Assembly: GCF_000353285.1 (NCBI RefSeq)
Contig: NZ_KB731324.1
Location: 1,072,577-1,136,576, forward strand
Length of the DNA stretch: 64,000 nucleotides
DNA from: Leptolyngbya boryana PCC 6306
Lineage (GTDB): Bacteria; Cyanobacteriota; Cyanobacteriia; Leptolyngbyales; Leptolyngbyaceae
Direction: 5' to 3'
The number at the start of each line of letters is the position of its first letter. The first letter of the stretch is position 1. Below the pieces are notes generated by a model. That model searched no databases. It was not told the origin of the DNA and worked only from the letters and a program-made list of their open reading frames with translations. This document shows, piece after piece, positions 1-8,669 of this stretch. A program made the translations under genes and the position numbers.

Positions 1-1244
1 TAGTTTAGAGTCGTTAGGGCACGATCGACCGCCGCGATCGCGCGATCGATTTCTTCAGAAGTGACGATAAGCGGCGGGACGAATCGCAAGACTTTTGGGC
101 CTGCGGGGACGAGAAGAACGCCTTCCTCGATGGCGATTTTGACGATATCGGCTGCGGTGAAAGTGCTGTCGGAACTGAGTTCTAGACCGTCAATGAGTCC
201 CCAGCCGCGAACGTCGGAGATTAAATGAGGAAATTTTTGGGCGAGTTGGATAAGTCCTGAACGCAGTTGTTCGCCACGAGCTTGAACGTTTGCCAGAAGA
301 TTTTCGCGTTCGAGTGTGTGGCAGACAGCAAGAGCAACAGCACAGGCAAAGGGATTACCGCCAAATGTGCTGGCGTGATCCCCTGCGCTGAAGACGTTGC
401 AATGAGATTTGCAGAGCATTGCACCAATGGGAACTCCGCCACCCAGACCTTTCGCAGATGTGAAAATGTCAGGTTCGATATCGAGATTTTCGTAACCCCA
501 AAGTTTACCGCTGCGACCCATACCGACTTGGACTTCGTCCATGATTAGGAGAATGCCTTTTTCGTCGCAGAGTTGGCGAACGGTTTGGAAATAGGCGCGA
601 TCGCCAGGACGAACTCCTCCTTCACCTTGTAAACCTTCGAGCATAATTGCTGCGACTTGAGGTTCGTTGCGATCGAGATCCGCGATCGCGCTCTTTAGCG
701 CTTCAACGTCATTGTAGGGAACGTAATGAAACCCAGGGACTAGGGGATCAAAGTTTTGTTGATATTTGGGCTGTCCAGTGGCGGTAATGGTAGCAAGGGT
801 GCGCCCGTGGAAACTCGCGTTCGCGGTGATGATGATGGGATGAGTAATGTTACGGACTGTGTGAGCGTATTTGCGGGCAAGTTTGATGGCAGCTTCGTTG
901 GCTTCAGCGCCAGAATTGCAGAAGAAAGCACGATCGGCACATGAATGCTCAACGAGCCATTTGGCGAGGTCACCTTGAGGGGTGTTGTAATAGAGATTGG
1001 AAATGTGGACAAGAGTTTGAGCTTGTTCGGTGACGGCTGCAATCATAGCGGAATGAGCGTGACCGAGAGTGCAGGTGGCAATTCCAGCGACGAAATCCAG
1101 ATATTCTCGTCCTTGGTCGTCCCAAACTCGGCAGCCTGACCCACGCACAAGGGTTAGGGGAAAGCGGGCGTAAGTAGACATGACGTATTCGTCGAATTCT
1201 GCGCTGGAGAAGGGGGAGGATTTTACAAGGGTTTCTGGACTCAC
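1..1244 (-). CDS. argD: N-acetylornithine aminotransferase, 3' end at window edge
   Basis: PLP-dependent class III aminotransferase that converts N-acetylglutamate semialdehyde to N-acetylornithine in arginine synthesis. Reading the minus strand gives one open frame over the whole stretch with the motifs FCNSGAEANEAAIKLARKY, SFHGRTLATITATGQPKYQ and SAKGLGGGVPIGA (PLP lysine in SAKG), and a C-terminus VLRFVPPLIVT. I chose the GTG at 1244 (reading SPETLVKSS); an ATG at 1181 would remove about 21 residues that cyanobacterial ArgD proteins usually have. The frame stays open to the edge, where the last two bases read TA, so the stop codon probably straddles position 1. About 414 codons are visible, full length for the family. 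Confidence 0.93.
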   Translation of the reverse strand, partial: MSPETLVKSSPFSSAEFDEYVMSTYARFPLTLVRGSGCRVWDDQGREYLDFVAGIATCTLGHAHSAMIAAVTEQAQTLVHISNLYYNTPQGDLAKWLVEHSCADRAFFCNSGAEANEAAIKLARKYAHTVRNITHPIIITANASFHGRTLATITATGQPKYQQNFDPLVPGFHYVPYNDVEALKSAIADLDRNEPQVAAIMLEGLQGEGGVRPGDRAYFQTVRQLCDEKGILLIMDEVQVGMGRSGKLWGYENLDIEPDIFTSAKGLGGGVPIGAMLCKSHCNVFSAGDHASTFGGNPFACAVALAVCHTLERENLLANVQARGEQLRSGLIQLAQKFPHLISDVRGWGLIDGLELSSDSTFTAADIVKIAIEEGVLLVPAGPKVLRFVPPLIVTSEEIDRAIAAVDRALTTLN

Positions 1245-1428
1245 TGGCTTTTATCCTTGAATTTGGGGTGAAAAGAACATATTAATAGAAGTCTTTCGGG
1301 AGTGGGGAAAGGAATGAACTTTACGATAGAAGTTTGCTGACTTTATTTCATGAAACGGACATCTATATTTCGTGAAGGTTACGGTAAGCAAAGTTTGGAG
1401 AATGTTCTGAAACTGCTGAACGATTTCT

Positions 1429-3399
1429 CTAAATGACGCGATCACTTCCCCCATCCAGTGGCACTTGTGCTCCTATCGTTTTGGCAAAGGTTTTACCCGC
1501 CATTGCTGCAACCATGATGGCAACCTCGTGCGAGGTGATTTCAGTTTTTAGGAGATTGCGAGTTTTATAAGCGTCTACAGTGAGTCCATAACGGGCAGCT
1601 CGACTTGACAGGACTTCTTCGCTCCAAATGCTTGTATCGTATACGCAGTCAGGATGTACCATATTGACTCGAATTCCAAAGGGAGCGAGTTCTAAAGCTG
1701 CAATTCGAGCAAGTTGGGTTAGCCCGGCTTTGGCAACGGAATAGGCGGCGGCTCCTGGGCCAGGCGCGAGGACGTTGCGAGTTGCAATAATTACGATCGC
1801 AGGATCAATACCCTGTTTGAGAATCGGAATGCAGGCTTGTAAAAGTTGCTGATGGCTGGTGAGATTGACCGCTAAGCTTTGTTTCCAGATATCGGCAGAG
1901 AGATCCTCAATCAGTTGACTGCTTGGGAAGATGCCTGCGTTGGAGACCAAGATATCGAGTCCACCAAAGCGACGAACTGCTTCTGTAACTGCATGATTCA
2001 AGATATGCGGTTCAGTCACATCGCCTTGAATACCGACAAAATCTGGTTTGTTCATTTGTTCAACGATCGCAGGGTTCAGATCGAGTCCGATTACGACTGC
2101 GCCTAGCGATCGTAGATATTCTGCACAAGCCCGACCAATGCCGCTGGCTGCTCCAGTTACAAGCGCAATTTTTCCCTGAAATTCAGGTTCAGCTTTTGCT
2201 TTTCCCAGTTTGGCTTGTTCTAATTCCCAGTACTCCATGTCGAATAGATCGTTTTCGGGTAAGGCTGTCCACCCTCCCAAAGTTTCGCCTGCCTGAATGG
2301 CTCGAATGGTGTGGTCTACAATGTCAGTCGTGATTTGAGCTGCTTTGATACTGCGGTCAAATGTGAGCGTTCCATAACCACTCCAGACTGCCCAACGTGG
2401 TGCGGGATCGAGACATGTCAAAGACCCATTGGTATGACGATCGAAGTAATTCCGATATTGTTCGGCATAGGTGTGAATGTCGGTTTCCGGGTCTGTTCCC
2501 AGGATCACTGGAATAGGTTTGGTGCGGATGACGTGATCGGGAGTGATCGGGCCTCTCGTGGCGATCTCGTTTACATTCGTCAGTCTGGAGAATCCGACGG
2601 CTTCTGCAGTTTGATTGAACTGTGCGAGCATTGGTTTGCCCTGGACTTGAGAAATGGTTTTGCGAATCGTGGCTAGCGTGATCCAATTTGGATCTGTAGC
2701 GGGGGCTGTAGCGGGTGTGCTCACGCCTTGATCTGTGAGGTATGTTTCAGCTTGGGTGACGAGATGAATCATCTGATCGTAGGCATCACGGGCTTTGTCG
2801 GCAAAGGTAAAGATGCCGTGGTGCATGAGGATCATGCCGTCATAATTGTCCCAGTTGAGATTGTGAGTGATTTCCCAAATTTTGCGGGCTAGGATAAAAC
2901 CTGGCATGACGTAGGGGATGACCAAGATACGATCGCCGTACAATTCTCGAATTCGGGCTTCTCCGTTTGGGCTGTTTGTGATCGTGACGACTGCATCGGC
3001 ATGGGTGTGATCGACATAAGCGAACGGGATAATGGCATGTAAAATCGCTTCGACTGAAGGAGTTGGAGCGTGGGGATTGAGCATTGCTGCTCGCTGCTGA
3101 GTCACCATTTCGGAATCGCTCAGGTGCTCTCGCTCGGCTAATCGCTTTAATACTTCTAATCGAACAGGAGCAAATCCCGCTGATTCGATGGTGGCTAGAT
3201 CCCAACCGCTGCCTTTGACGTAGAGAACTTCTTCTAGATCACCAAAGAAATTGGGAACCGTGACTTTAACAGAAGTGTTGCCTCCTCCGTGCAGCACCAA
3301 GTCCGGTTCTCGTCCCAGGAGTTGCGAGGTGTAGACCCGCATCGCTAATGGATCGCTGGCAAATGTCTGAGCAATGGTATCGTCCCATTGATTTTTCAT
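1429..3399 (-). CDS. Bifunctional class II aldolase / short-chain dehydrogenase
   Basis: A 656-residue fusion protein. Residues about 1-260 form a class II (fuculose/rhamnulose-phosphate type) aldolase domain: LHGGGNTSVK, then YVDHTHADAVV with metal-binding histidines, then MHHGIFTFAD. Residues about 405-656 form a Rossmann short-chain dehydrogenase with the nucleotide-binding motif TGAASGIGRA, SNAGIF, and a catalytic YSVAK. The family is known for rhamnulose-1-phosphate aldolase coupled to lactaldehyde oxidation; the substrate here cannot be read from sequence, and no rhamnose kinase or isomerase lies nearby. It sits 184 bp upstream of argD on the same strand, probably a separate unit. Confidence 0.88.
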   Translation of the reverse strand: MKNQWDDTIAQTFASDPLAMRVYTSQLLGREPDLVLHGGGNTSVKVTVPNFFGDLEEVLYVKGSGWDLATIESAGFAPVRLEVLKRLAEREHLSDSEMVTQQRAAMLNPHAPTPSVEAILHAIIPFAYVDHTHADAVVTITNSPNGEARIRELYGDRILVIPYVMPGFILARKIWEITHNLNWDNYDGMILMHHGIFTFADKARDAYDQMIHLVTQAETYLTDQGVSTPATAPATDPNWITLATIRKTISQVQGKPMLAQFNQTAEAVGFSRLTNVNEIATRGPITPDHVIRTKPIPVILGTDPETDIHTYAEQYRNYFDRHTNGSLTCLDPAPRWAVWSGYGTLTFDRSIKAAQITTDIVDHTIRAIQAGETLGGWTALPENDLFDMEYWELEQAKLGKAKAEPEFQGKIALVTGAASGIGRACAEYLRSLGAVVIGLDLNPAIVEQMNKPDFVGIQGDVTEPHILNHAVTEAVRRFGGLDILVSNAGIFPSSQLIEDLSADIWKQSLAVNLTSHQQLLQACIPILKQGIDPAIVIIATRNVLAPGPGAAAYSVAKAGLTQLARIAALELAPFGIRVNMVHPDCVYDTSIWSEEVLSSRAARYGLTVDAYKTRNLLKTEITSHEVAIMVAAMAGKTFAKTIGAQVPLDGGSDRVI

Positions 3400-3488
3400 A
3401 GCTCTATCGCTCCTGAGTCTTTACAGCAGGTTTTACCTGCAGAAGTTCAGGTTCTCAGCCTAAATTGAAAATGTCAATCTTCTGAAGA

Positions 3489-3535
3489 TGGGCGATGAGG
3501 GACTCGAATCCCTGACATCCTCTTGGTCAGGAGGA
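3489..3535 (-). pseudogene. tRNA-Val-like 3' half (remnant)
   Basis: On the minus strand this stretch matches the 3' half of the intact tRNA-Val gene at 4398-4470: acceptor 3' strand, T-arm and most of the anticodon arm. A 15-base block ending the acceptor strand is identical and extends two bases beyond the tRNA end. The T-stem has lost two pairs, the anticodon loop appears to be eight bases (CTGACCAA), and no D-arm or acceptor 5' strand follows, so it cannot fold as a tRNA. It lies in direct orientation downstream of the intact gene, the geometry left by integration at a tRNA 3' end. Confidence 0.6.
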
Positions 3536-3724
3536 ATCATTTGACACTGTTGGGTTGTTAACAACATTAGAACTGCTTGAGTACTCATCTGCCTAAATCG
3601 TTTCTCTACTGAGATGAAACCTGGCGCTACGATCGCAGTTAATTTTGATGAATTGCAACCGATTGAGGCTCACCTTTAAGAGAGACTGATCGATATGACC
3701 TATCCTCTATTGAATGAATGACCT

Positions 3725-3931
3725 ATGAATATAGAAAACGATTCTAGCGATCTTGTTGCTGATATTCTGGAACGCTTTCAAACTCTGATCAATGAAAACC
3801 TCAGCGAAGATGAGATTGAAGCTCGCCTCAAAACGGATTTTACAGAGGAAGAGCAAAAGATTATTAGTGAGACTTTTTTGAGCCTGCTCGAAGCAGGGGA
3901 GACCGAGCGCCACTTTCCATTAGATGGCTGA
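3725..3931 (+). CDS. Small acidic hypothetical protein
   Basis: 68 residues, strongly acidic and probably helical (DLVADILERFQ, LSEDEIEARLKTDF, TEEEQKIISETF). I do not recognise the family. No clear Shine-Dalgarno sequence precedes the ATG, but codon use and the amphipathic pattern look like a real protein. It is the only plausible gene between the tRNA-Val remnant at 3489 and the intact tRNA-Val at 4398, so it could be cargo of a decayed element or simply an isolated gene. Confidence 0.45.
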   Translation: MNIENDSSDLVADILERFQTLINENLSEDEIEARLKTDFTEEEQKIISETFLSLLEAGETERHFPLDG

Positions 3932-4397
3932 AGGGATAGAAGTAATATCGCGAAATTCGATTCCTACTTTGAGTCTTGCTGCTTTTGCATGAGGATCTCA
4001 CTCAGAATTGCCTGAATTGACAGCACACAGAATGAGTTGGCAGAAAAAATCGTTGCTGACCTATGTGCACAGATGCAAGTCATATCACAAGGCAACGCCT
4101 TGCTCTCCCCGTTTTGGGATTCTATTCCCTTTACTATGGTTTTTGTCTCAATATCATGTAGGTAGGCACTGTAGCCACCTAATCAATCCAAAAATCTTCC
4201 CAATTTCTTAAATGAGCCTATAGGAACGGATAATATTTTGGCACTATTTTATTTTAACAGGAAATAATGGTCAGTTGTAAGCGAGTTTTAGCGGGAATCG
4301 ATTTTTATTAACACACGCCCCAACTTCTCCAAAACCAATCGCTCCCCTTATCTTGGTTATTTTTGGAGACGGTAAATCTTACAACCTTCAAACATGA
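3932..4397. other. Gene-poor stretch before tRNA-Val
   Basis: 466 bases without a convincing gene. A 67-codon frame at 4008-4211 has no ribosome site and no recognisable protein pattern and I do not call it. No terminator with a T-run or integrase fragment was found. With 3400-3724, which holds the tRNA remnant, this forms a low-coding island in an otherwise dense region. Confidence 0.5.
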
Positions 4398-4470
4398 TGG
4401 GCGATGAGGGGCTCGAACCCCCGACATCCTCCTTGTAAGGGAGGCGCTCTACCAACTGAGCTAATCGCCC
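4398..4470 (-). tRNA. tRNA-Val (anticodon UAC)
   Basis: Full cloverleaf on the minus strand: acceptor GGGCGAT paired with ATCGCCC, D-arm TTAGCTCAGTTGGTAGAGC, anticodon stem CCTCC/GGAGG around loop CTTACAA (anticodon TAC, valine), and T-arm with loop TTCGAGC. The length is 73 nt with discriminator A; CCA is not encoded. It stands alone, divergent from the gene at 4550. Confidence 0.96.
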
Positions 4471-4549
4471 GCGCTTTGCGTGCTTAATTAATATAACAGA
4501 TAATTCAAAATCTATTACGATTTTATCCAGATTTCTTTTTTGATTTGCG

Positions 4550-5098
4550 ATGCCTTCTGGTCGGACACATGACAGCATTACTTTATGGAGCTTACCGATC
4601 GTGGCAGGAATCACGTTCGGATTAACTCAAAGCGGCAATCTGACGCTGCTCGTTTCCGGGGGATTTCTCTTTGCAGGGTTGATGTTTGGCCCAGATTTGG
4701 ATATTTACTCGCAGCAGTATAAACGTTGGGGCATTCTGAGATGGATTTGGTTGCCTTATCGGCGGGGATTGCGTCATCGATCGCTGATGTCACATGGGGC
4801 AATTGTTGGGACAATTGGGCGAATTCTGTATCTCAGCGTTTGGATTGTCTTATTTGTGAGCGTCGGAATTGTTTTGAGCGCGATCGTACAACAGTTCTTT
4901 GGGGCGATTCCCAATTGGCAAAATACAGTTCAGGTTTCGATGAGCACTGTGATGCAGCAGAGTGTGAGTTTTATTCAACGCGCCCCGATCGAATGTCTTG
5001 CGTTAGGGATTGGATTAGAACTGGGGGCAATGAGTCACAGTTTGAGTGATTGGATTGGGTCTCGGATCAAACGCTGGAACAAGCGACGAAAGCGCTAA
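4550..5098 (+). CDS. DUF2227-type putative metal-binding membrane protein
   Basis: 182 residues with three or four hydrophobic segments and conserved polar motifs typical of the DUF2227 family: SGRTHD near the N-terminus, GPDLD at about 47-51, LRHRSLMSHG at about 74-84, and MSHSLSDW near the C-terminus. The repeated His/Asp pattern suggests a bound metal ion in a membrane hydrolase-like protein; no reaction is known. The end is strongly basic (IKRWNKRRKR). The following mazG starts only about 30 bp later on the same strand, so the two are probably cotranscribed. Confidence 0.82.
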   Translation: MPSGRTHDSITLWSLPIVAGITFGLTQSGNLTLLVSGGFLFAGLMFGPDLDIYSQQYKRWGILRWIWLPYRRGLRHRSLMSHGAIVGTIGRILYLSVWIVLFVSVGIVLSAIVQQFFGAIPNWQNTVQVSMSTVMQQSVSFIQRAPIECLALGIGLELGAMSHSLSDWIGSRIKRWNKRRKR

Positions 5099-5128
5099 AG
5101 TGATTGAGTGAAAAATCTGGGAAGCCCT

Positions 5129-5938
5129 ATGAATTCTTCAATGTCTGAAACGCTAGAAGCCTTGCAAAAGCTGATCGAAGTCGTTGCCCAATTACGAAAT
5201 CCAGAAGGCGGATGTCCCTGGGATTTGGCACAAACGCCGCAATCCTTGATTCCGTATGTGATTGAAGAGGCGTATGAAGTGGTCGATGCGTTGCGGAGTG
5301 GAGATGAAGCTGCGATCGCAGATGAACTGGGTGATCTCTTACTGCAAGTCGTTCTCCAGGCGCAAGTCGCACAAGATCAACAGCAGTTTGATTTAGCGAT
5401 CGTGGCAAGAAACATTACCGAAAAACTGATTCGTCGTCATCCGCATGTTTTTGACAATTTAGCAGTCGAGAGCGTGGATGAGGTGCATCAAAATTGGGAA
5501 AAAATCAAAGCAACAGAAGCTCTGAGCGAGACGAAGCTGAGCGATCAGTTGAAAAAATATGCGCGATCTCTGCCACCTTTAGTCGCTGGCATGAAGATTT
5601 CTAAGAAGGCGGCGAAGGCTGGATTTGAATGGGAATCGATGGATGGCGTTTGGGAAAAGTTTCAAGAAGAATTAGCAGAATTTCAACACGCGCTCCAGTA
5701 TGAGAGTAAAGAAAATCAGCAGGCAGAACTGGGCGATCTGTTGTTTACCGTGATTAATTTGGCGCGATGGGCGAATCTCGATCCAGATGCCGCCCTTCAG
5801 GGGACAAACGATCGATTTATTCAGCGCTTGGTGCAGATGGAAGGGGTCGTCGATCGACCTTTATCAGAGTATTCGCTGGATGAATTAGAACAGTTCTGGC
5901 AGCAGGCAAAAGCGAAATTGGCAAAAAAAGAAAGCTAA
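5129..5938 (+). CDS. mazG: Nucleoside triphosphate pyrophosphohydrolase MazG
   Basis: Hydrolyses NTPs or dNTPs to the monophosphate and pyrophosphate; a house-cleaning enzyme acting on damaged nucleotides. The protein has two all-alpha MazG domains: the first carries GGCPWDLAQTPQSL and EEAYEVVDAL followed by ELGDLLLQVV (Mg-binding EExxE and ExxD), the second carries AKAGFEWES and ELGDLLFTVINLARW. The open frame begins with GTG at 5108; I prefer the ATG at 5129 because GGGAAG lies a few bases upstream. A further in-frame ATG is at 5141. The length of about 269 residues is usual. Confidence 0.93.
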   Translation: MNSSMSETLEALQKLIEVVAQLRNPEGGCPWDLAQTPQSLIPYVIEEAYEVVDALRSGDEAAIADELGDLLLQVVLQAQVAQDQQQFDLAIVARNITEKLIRRHPHVFDNLAVESVDEVHQNWEKIKATEALSETKLSDQLKKYARSLPPLVAGMKISKKAAKAGFEWESMDGVWEKFQEELAEFQHALQYESKENQQAELGDLLFTVINLARWANLDPDAALQGTNDRFIQRLVQMEGVVDRPLSEYSLDELEQFWQQAKAKLAKKES

Positions 5939-5994
5939 GCTTTGGCAGTCTTAGATCTTGCTTGGGAAGGAAATATAATAGATGCCTGGAAATT

Positions 5995-6342
5995 CTATAA
6001 ACCTAAACAATATCGAACTGTAGCTTCAATTTGCTGCATTTTTTCGGTAGAGAGTTGTCCAGATGATTCAGGCGGGAATCGGGTTGGATCAATCGATCTC
6101 ATTTGAAAGCAAAGAAAAACTGTTTCTAGAGGAAGTCCGCTTTCTGCTGAGGAAACACGAACATTTGTTGGATAATCACGGCGAACATTTTCTCCTTTTG
6201 TTCCAACTACGACTGTCGCAACAAGATTTGCCTGATTAATCGCATTGATCGATAAAACGAGAACAGGACGCTTACCCGATTGCTCTCTTCCTTTTACGGG
6301 ATTGAGATCGACAAAATAAATTTGCCCTCGCTGGATACTCAT
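5995..6342 (-). CDS. MazF/PemK-type toxin
   Basis: 115-residue type II toxin of the MazF/PemK endoribonuclease fold: RRGQIYFVDL-like N-terminus (here QRGQIYFVDLNP), then GKRPVLVLS, then TNVRVSS and SGLPLETVFLCFQMRSID. Family members cleave mRNA at short motifs and inhibit growth; the target here is unknown. Its start overlaps the antitoxin stop by four bases (ATGA), the usual coupled antitoxin-first order. Confidence 0.85.
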   Translation of the reverse strand: MSIQRGQIYFVDLNPVKGREQSGKRPVLVLSINAINQANLVATVVVGTKGENVRRDYPTNVRVSSAESGLPLETVFLCFQMRSIDPTRFPPESSGQLSTEKMQQIEATVRYCLGL

Positions 6343-6584
6343 GAATCTGCAAGACCATCCATTTCGGTCACTGCAAATTCTGTATTGATTGCAGCAAGCT
6401 CGGTCTGAATGTCTGGGTCATCTGCCATTGCAGTAATTTCTTGATCCCAAACTGAGCGCTGTAATACTTTCTGAGCGCGTTGCATCAGAAAATCAACGAA
6501 GTCCTCGACTTCAACCAGTTTCTCTTGGGGAAGTTGGCGAATTTTTTCTAGTAATTGCTGCTCAGATTCTGCAAGCTTATCCAT
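6339..6584 (-). CDS. Antitoxin of MazF-type pair
   Basis: About 81 residues with a leading helical segment LPQEKLVEVEDFVDFLMQRAQ typical of cyanobacterial DUF2281-like antitoxins, followed by an acidic tail that would wrap the toxin. The open frame begins with TTG at 6614; I choose the ATG at 6584 because the family usually begins near this point, though the ribosome site is weak. A TACAAT-like -10 box lies just upstream of the TTG. It lies upstream of and overlaps the toxin gene. Confidence 0.75.
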   Translation of the reverse strand: MDKLAESEQQLLEKIRQLPQEKLVEVEDFVDFLMQRAQKVLQRSVWDQEITAMADDPDIQTELAAINTEFAVTEMDGLADS

Positions 6585-6801
6585 CTTTGCTTCATCGCCT
6601 TGAAGATATGACAATTGTATCCCGGAAACAAGAACTGGAATTATGGGTATTGCTCCTGGTTCTCGAATGGGTGGTGAGAATGCGCTGCTGATTCGTGGTT
6701 TCTAAAGAAGTGCAATCAAAACTGATGCACCACCTATTATTCTGTTAACCAATCCTGATGTTTGAACTAATGAAATTAATAGTGCAAAATCTTTAAGTTG
6801 G

Positions 6802-7575
6802 TTAATACCCACTAAGTCTGCCGCGGCGTTTGGTTTCGCGTTCTGACCAGCGAAAGAGAGTAATACCAATCACAAAATAAATGAGTCCATTGATCAGGGC
6901 GATCGCGAAAGTTCCCCAATTCAATCCTGCTTGCCGTGCCATCATATCCCGCATCAAACCTGCACCTGTCGTCATTGGAATCAAATAGCCTAAAATCTTT
7001 TGCGCTCCTGCCCAAGTTTCAGTAGGAATTGTCAACACGAAGAGCAGTGAGAAATTGAAAATGCCTGCAATCTGCTGAACTGTTTTGAAAATCAGTGCCA
7101 AACTTCCGATCGCAAATGCTAATCCATATGCACCGAGAATCACAGTGATTAATGGCAGAATCAACGCTGCTGAGAATGATAGCCATCGTCCCGTGAGTGC
7201 CATGATGATGAAAAGGACGATCGTAATGACACCGCATTGAAGTAACAGATCTGAAACTGCTCTGAGCAACAGGATCTTCGTGATATTGAACGGCGAGATG
7301 AATAGCTGCTCTAAGGTTCCGACTTGGGCTTCGCGCTGTAACGTTGCATTGATACCATTCATGATGAAAATGACCAGCGACCACAAGGTATAGCCGACAA
7401 TTACAGCATCTAAGCGATCTCCGAATCGAAATCCTGATCCTGCAATGTATCCAACACTGAGGAAAAGCCCGTAGAAGGTAATACTGAGTGCGATGACTCC
7501 GCCTAGAACTTCATGAGCATAGCGCTTGTACTGAATCCAACTCCATTTGAGTTGTGCAACAAATAATTCCAGCAT
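6802..7575 (-). CDS. ABC-2 type transporter permease
   Basis: 257-residue membrane protein with about six hydrophobic segments, for example LVIFIMNGIN, ITIVLFIIMAL and LINGLIYFVIGITLF, in the ABC-2 permease layout used by exporters of drugs, lipids or polysaccharides. Its start codon directly abuts the stop of the ATPase gene upstream (7576), so the two form one exporter operon. The cargo cannot be deduced. Confidence 0.87.
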   Translation of the reverse strand: MLELFVAQLKWSWIQYKRYAHEVLGGVIALSITFYGLFLSVGYIAGSGFRFGDRLDAVIVGYTLWSLVIFIMNGINATLQREAQVGTLEQLFISPFNITKILLLRAVSDLLLQCGVITIVLFIIMALTGRWLSFSAALILPLITVILGAYGLAFAIGSLALIFKTVQQIAGIFNFSLLFVLTIPTETWAGAQKILGYLIPMTTGAGLMRDMMARQAGLNWGTFAIALINGLIYFVIGITLFRWSERETKRRGRLSGY

Positions 7576-8484
7576 TTATTTCTTTACCAATTTCAAGAAC
7601 ACATCTGCGAGGTTGGCTTGATCTTTTTCGATTCGCACGATCGCGCTTGGTTTTAAAATCTCTAAGCCTTGATACAGCAAGTCGATTTGCCGGATATAAA
7701 TCGTTTTTCCTTCAATCACGGCATCGATCGCGGCTAATTTACTTCTGCGATCGGGGTCTAATTCCTGCTCTAATTCAATTCGATACGAGTCGCCAGAAAA
7801 CTTTTGAATCAAAGTTTCTGTGCGTTCTTGAGCGACAATTTCACCCTGCTTAATAATTGCAACTCGATTAGATAATTCTTCTGCGATGTCTAGCTGGTGT
7901 GTAGTAAGGAGAATGGCTCGACCCTCTCCAGCGATTTCTCTGACCAATCGTTTTACAGTTTGAGTCGCTTCAATATCGAGTCCTAGTGTTGGTTCGTCGA
8001 GAAGAAGTAATTGTGGCTCATGAATTAGCGCAACTGCGATCGCTAATTTTTGCTGCATACCGCGTGAGAGATTTTGCACGATCGTCGATCGCTTATGCAT
8101 CAGTTCAAATCGCTCGAGCAAAACTTTCGCCCGTTGCCGTGCCACATAGCCGCTTAATCCGCGCAGCACTCCAAAATATTCCAGATTTTCTTCAGGAGTT
8201 AAGCGCCAATAGACATTGCGATTGCCTTCGAGTACGGCTCCGACTGACTTTAGCGCGATCGACTGCTGGTGGGGATTCCGTCCTGCAATTTTGACTTGTC
8301 CTCGATCGGGCAAAACTAACCCAGCAATCATCTTGATTGTCGTGGTCTTGCCCGCACCGTTTGCCCCTAAAAATGCCAGCACTTCATGGCTTTCGATTCC
8401 AAAAGATACATTTCGTACCGCTTCGACTGTCTTGCCTCCGCTGCGGTAGGTTTTCTGTAACTGGTCAACTTCTAAAACTTGCAT
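7576..8484 (-). CDS. ABC transporter ATP-binding protein
   Basis: About 302 residues. The nucleotide-binding domain shows Walker A GANGAGKTT (about 40-48), Q-loop region, signature LSRGMQQK, Walker B LLLLDEPTLGLD and the switch histidine in LLTTHQLD. The C-terminal 80 residues form the extra domain found in ABC-2 drug/polysaccharide exporter ATPases. The open frame starts with TTG at 8487; ATG at 8484 is the likely start. It is transcribed with the permease immediately downstream. Confidence 0.92.
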   Translation of the reverse strand: MQVLEVDQLQKTYRSGGKTVEAVRNVSFGIESHEVLAFLGANGAGKTTTIKMIAGLVLPDRGQVKIAGRNPHQQSIALKSVGAVLEGNRNVYWRLTPEENLEYFGVLRGLSGYVARQRAKVLLERFELMHKRSTIVQNLSRGMQQKLAIAVALIHEPQLLLLDEPTLGLDIEATQTVKRLVREIAGEGRAILLTTHQLDIAEELSNRVAIIKQGEIVAQERTETLIQKFSGDSYRIELEQELDPDRRSKLAAIDAVIEGKTIYIRQIDLLYQGLEILKPSAIVRIEKDQANLADVFLKLVKK

Positions 8485-8669
8485 CAATGTTCAATCGAAA
8501 TGGCTCTGTGACTATGATGACAGATTCAATCTTCTGTCTTTGGTTTGTTTTTCTATAAGGCAATCCCAATTATATTAATATTTGTGAAATGGTATTGTCT
8601 AAATTCCACAAAAATGGTCTAGATTCTTGGCTGATACCGTGTTGTTCATTTCACAAAGGAGCAGTTTTT

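Noticed and set aside
221-1139. Several short frames on both strands across argD
   Set aside because: All are shadows of the intact argD frame, which runs from 1244 to the window edge on the minus strand.
3614-3679. 21-codon frame MKPGATIAVNFDELQPIEAHL-like start before the acidic gene
   Set aside because: Too short, no ribosome site; could be a gene fragment but cannot be supported.
4008-4211. 67-codon frame downstream of the small acidic gene
   Set aside because: No ribosome site, erratic residue mix rich in His/Ser/Cys, no family resemblance.
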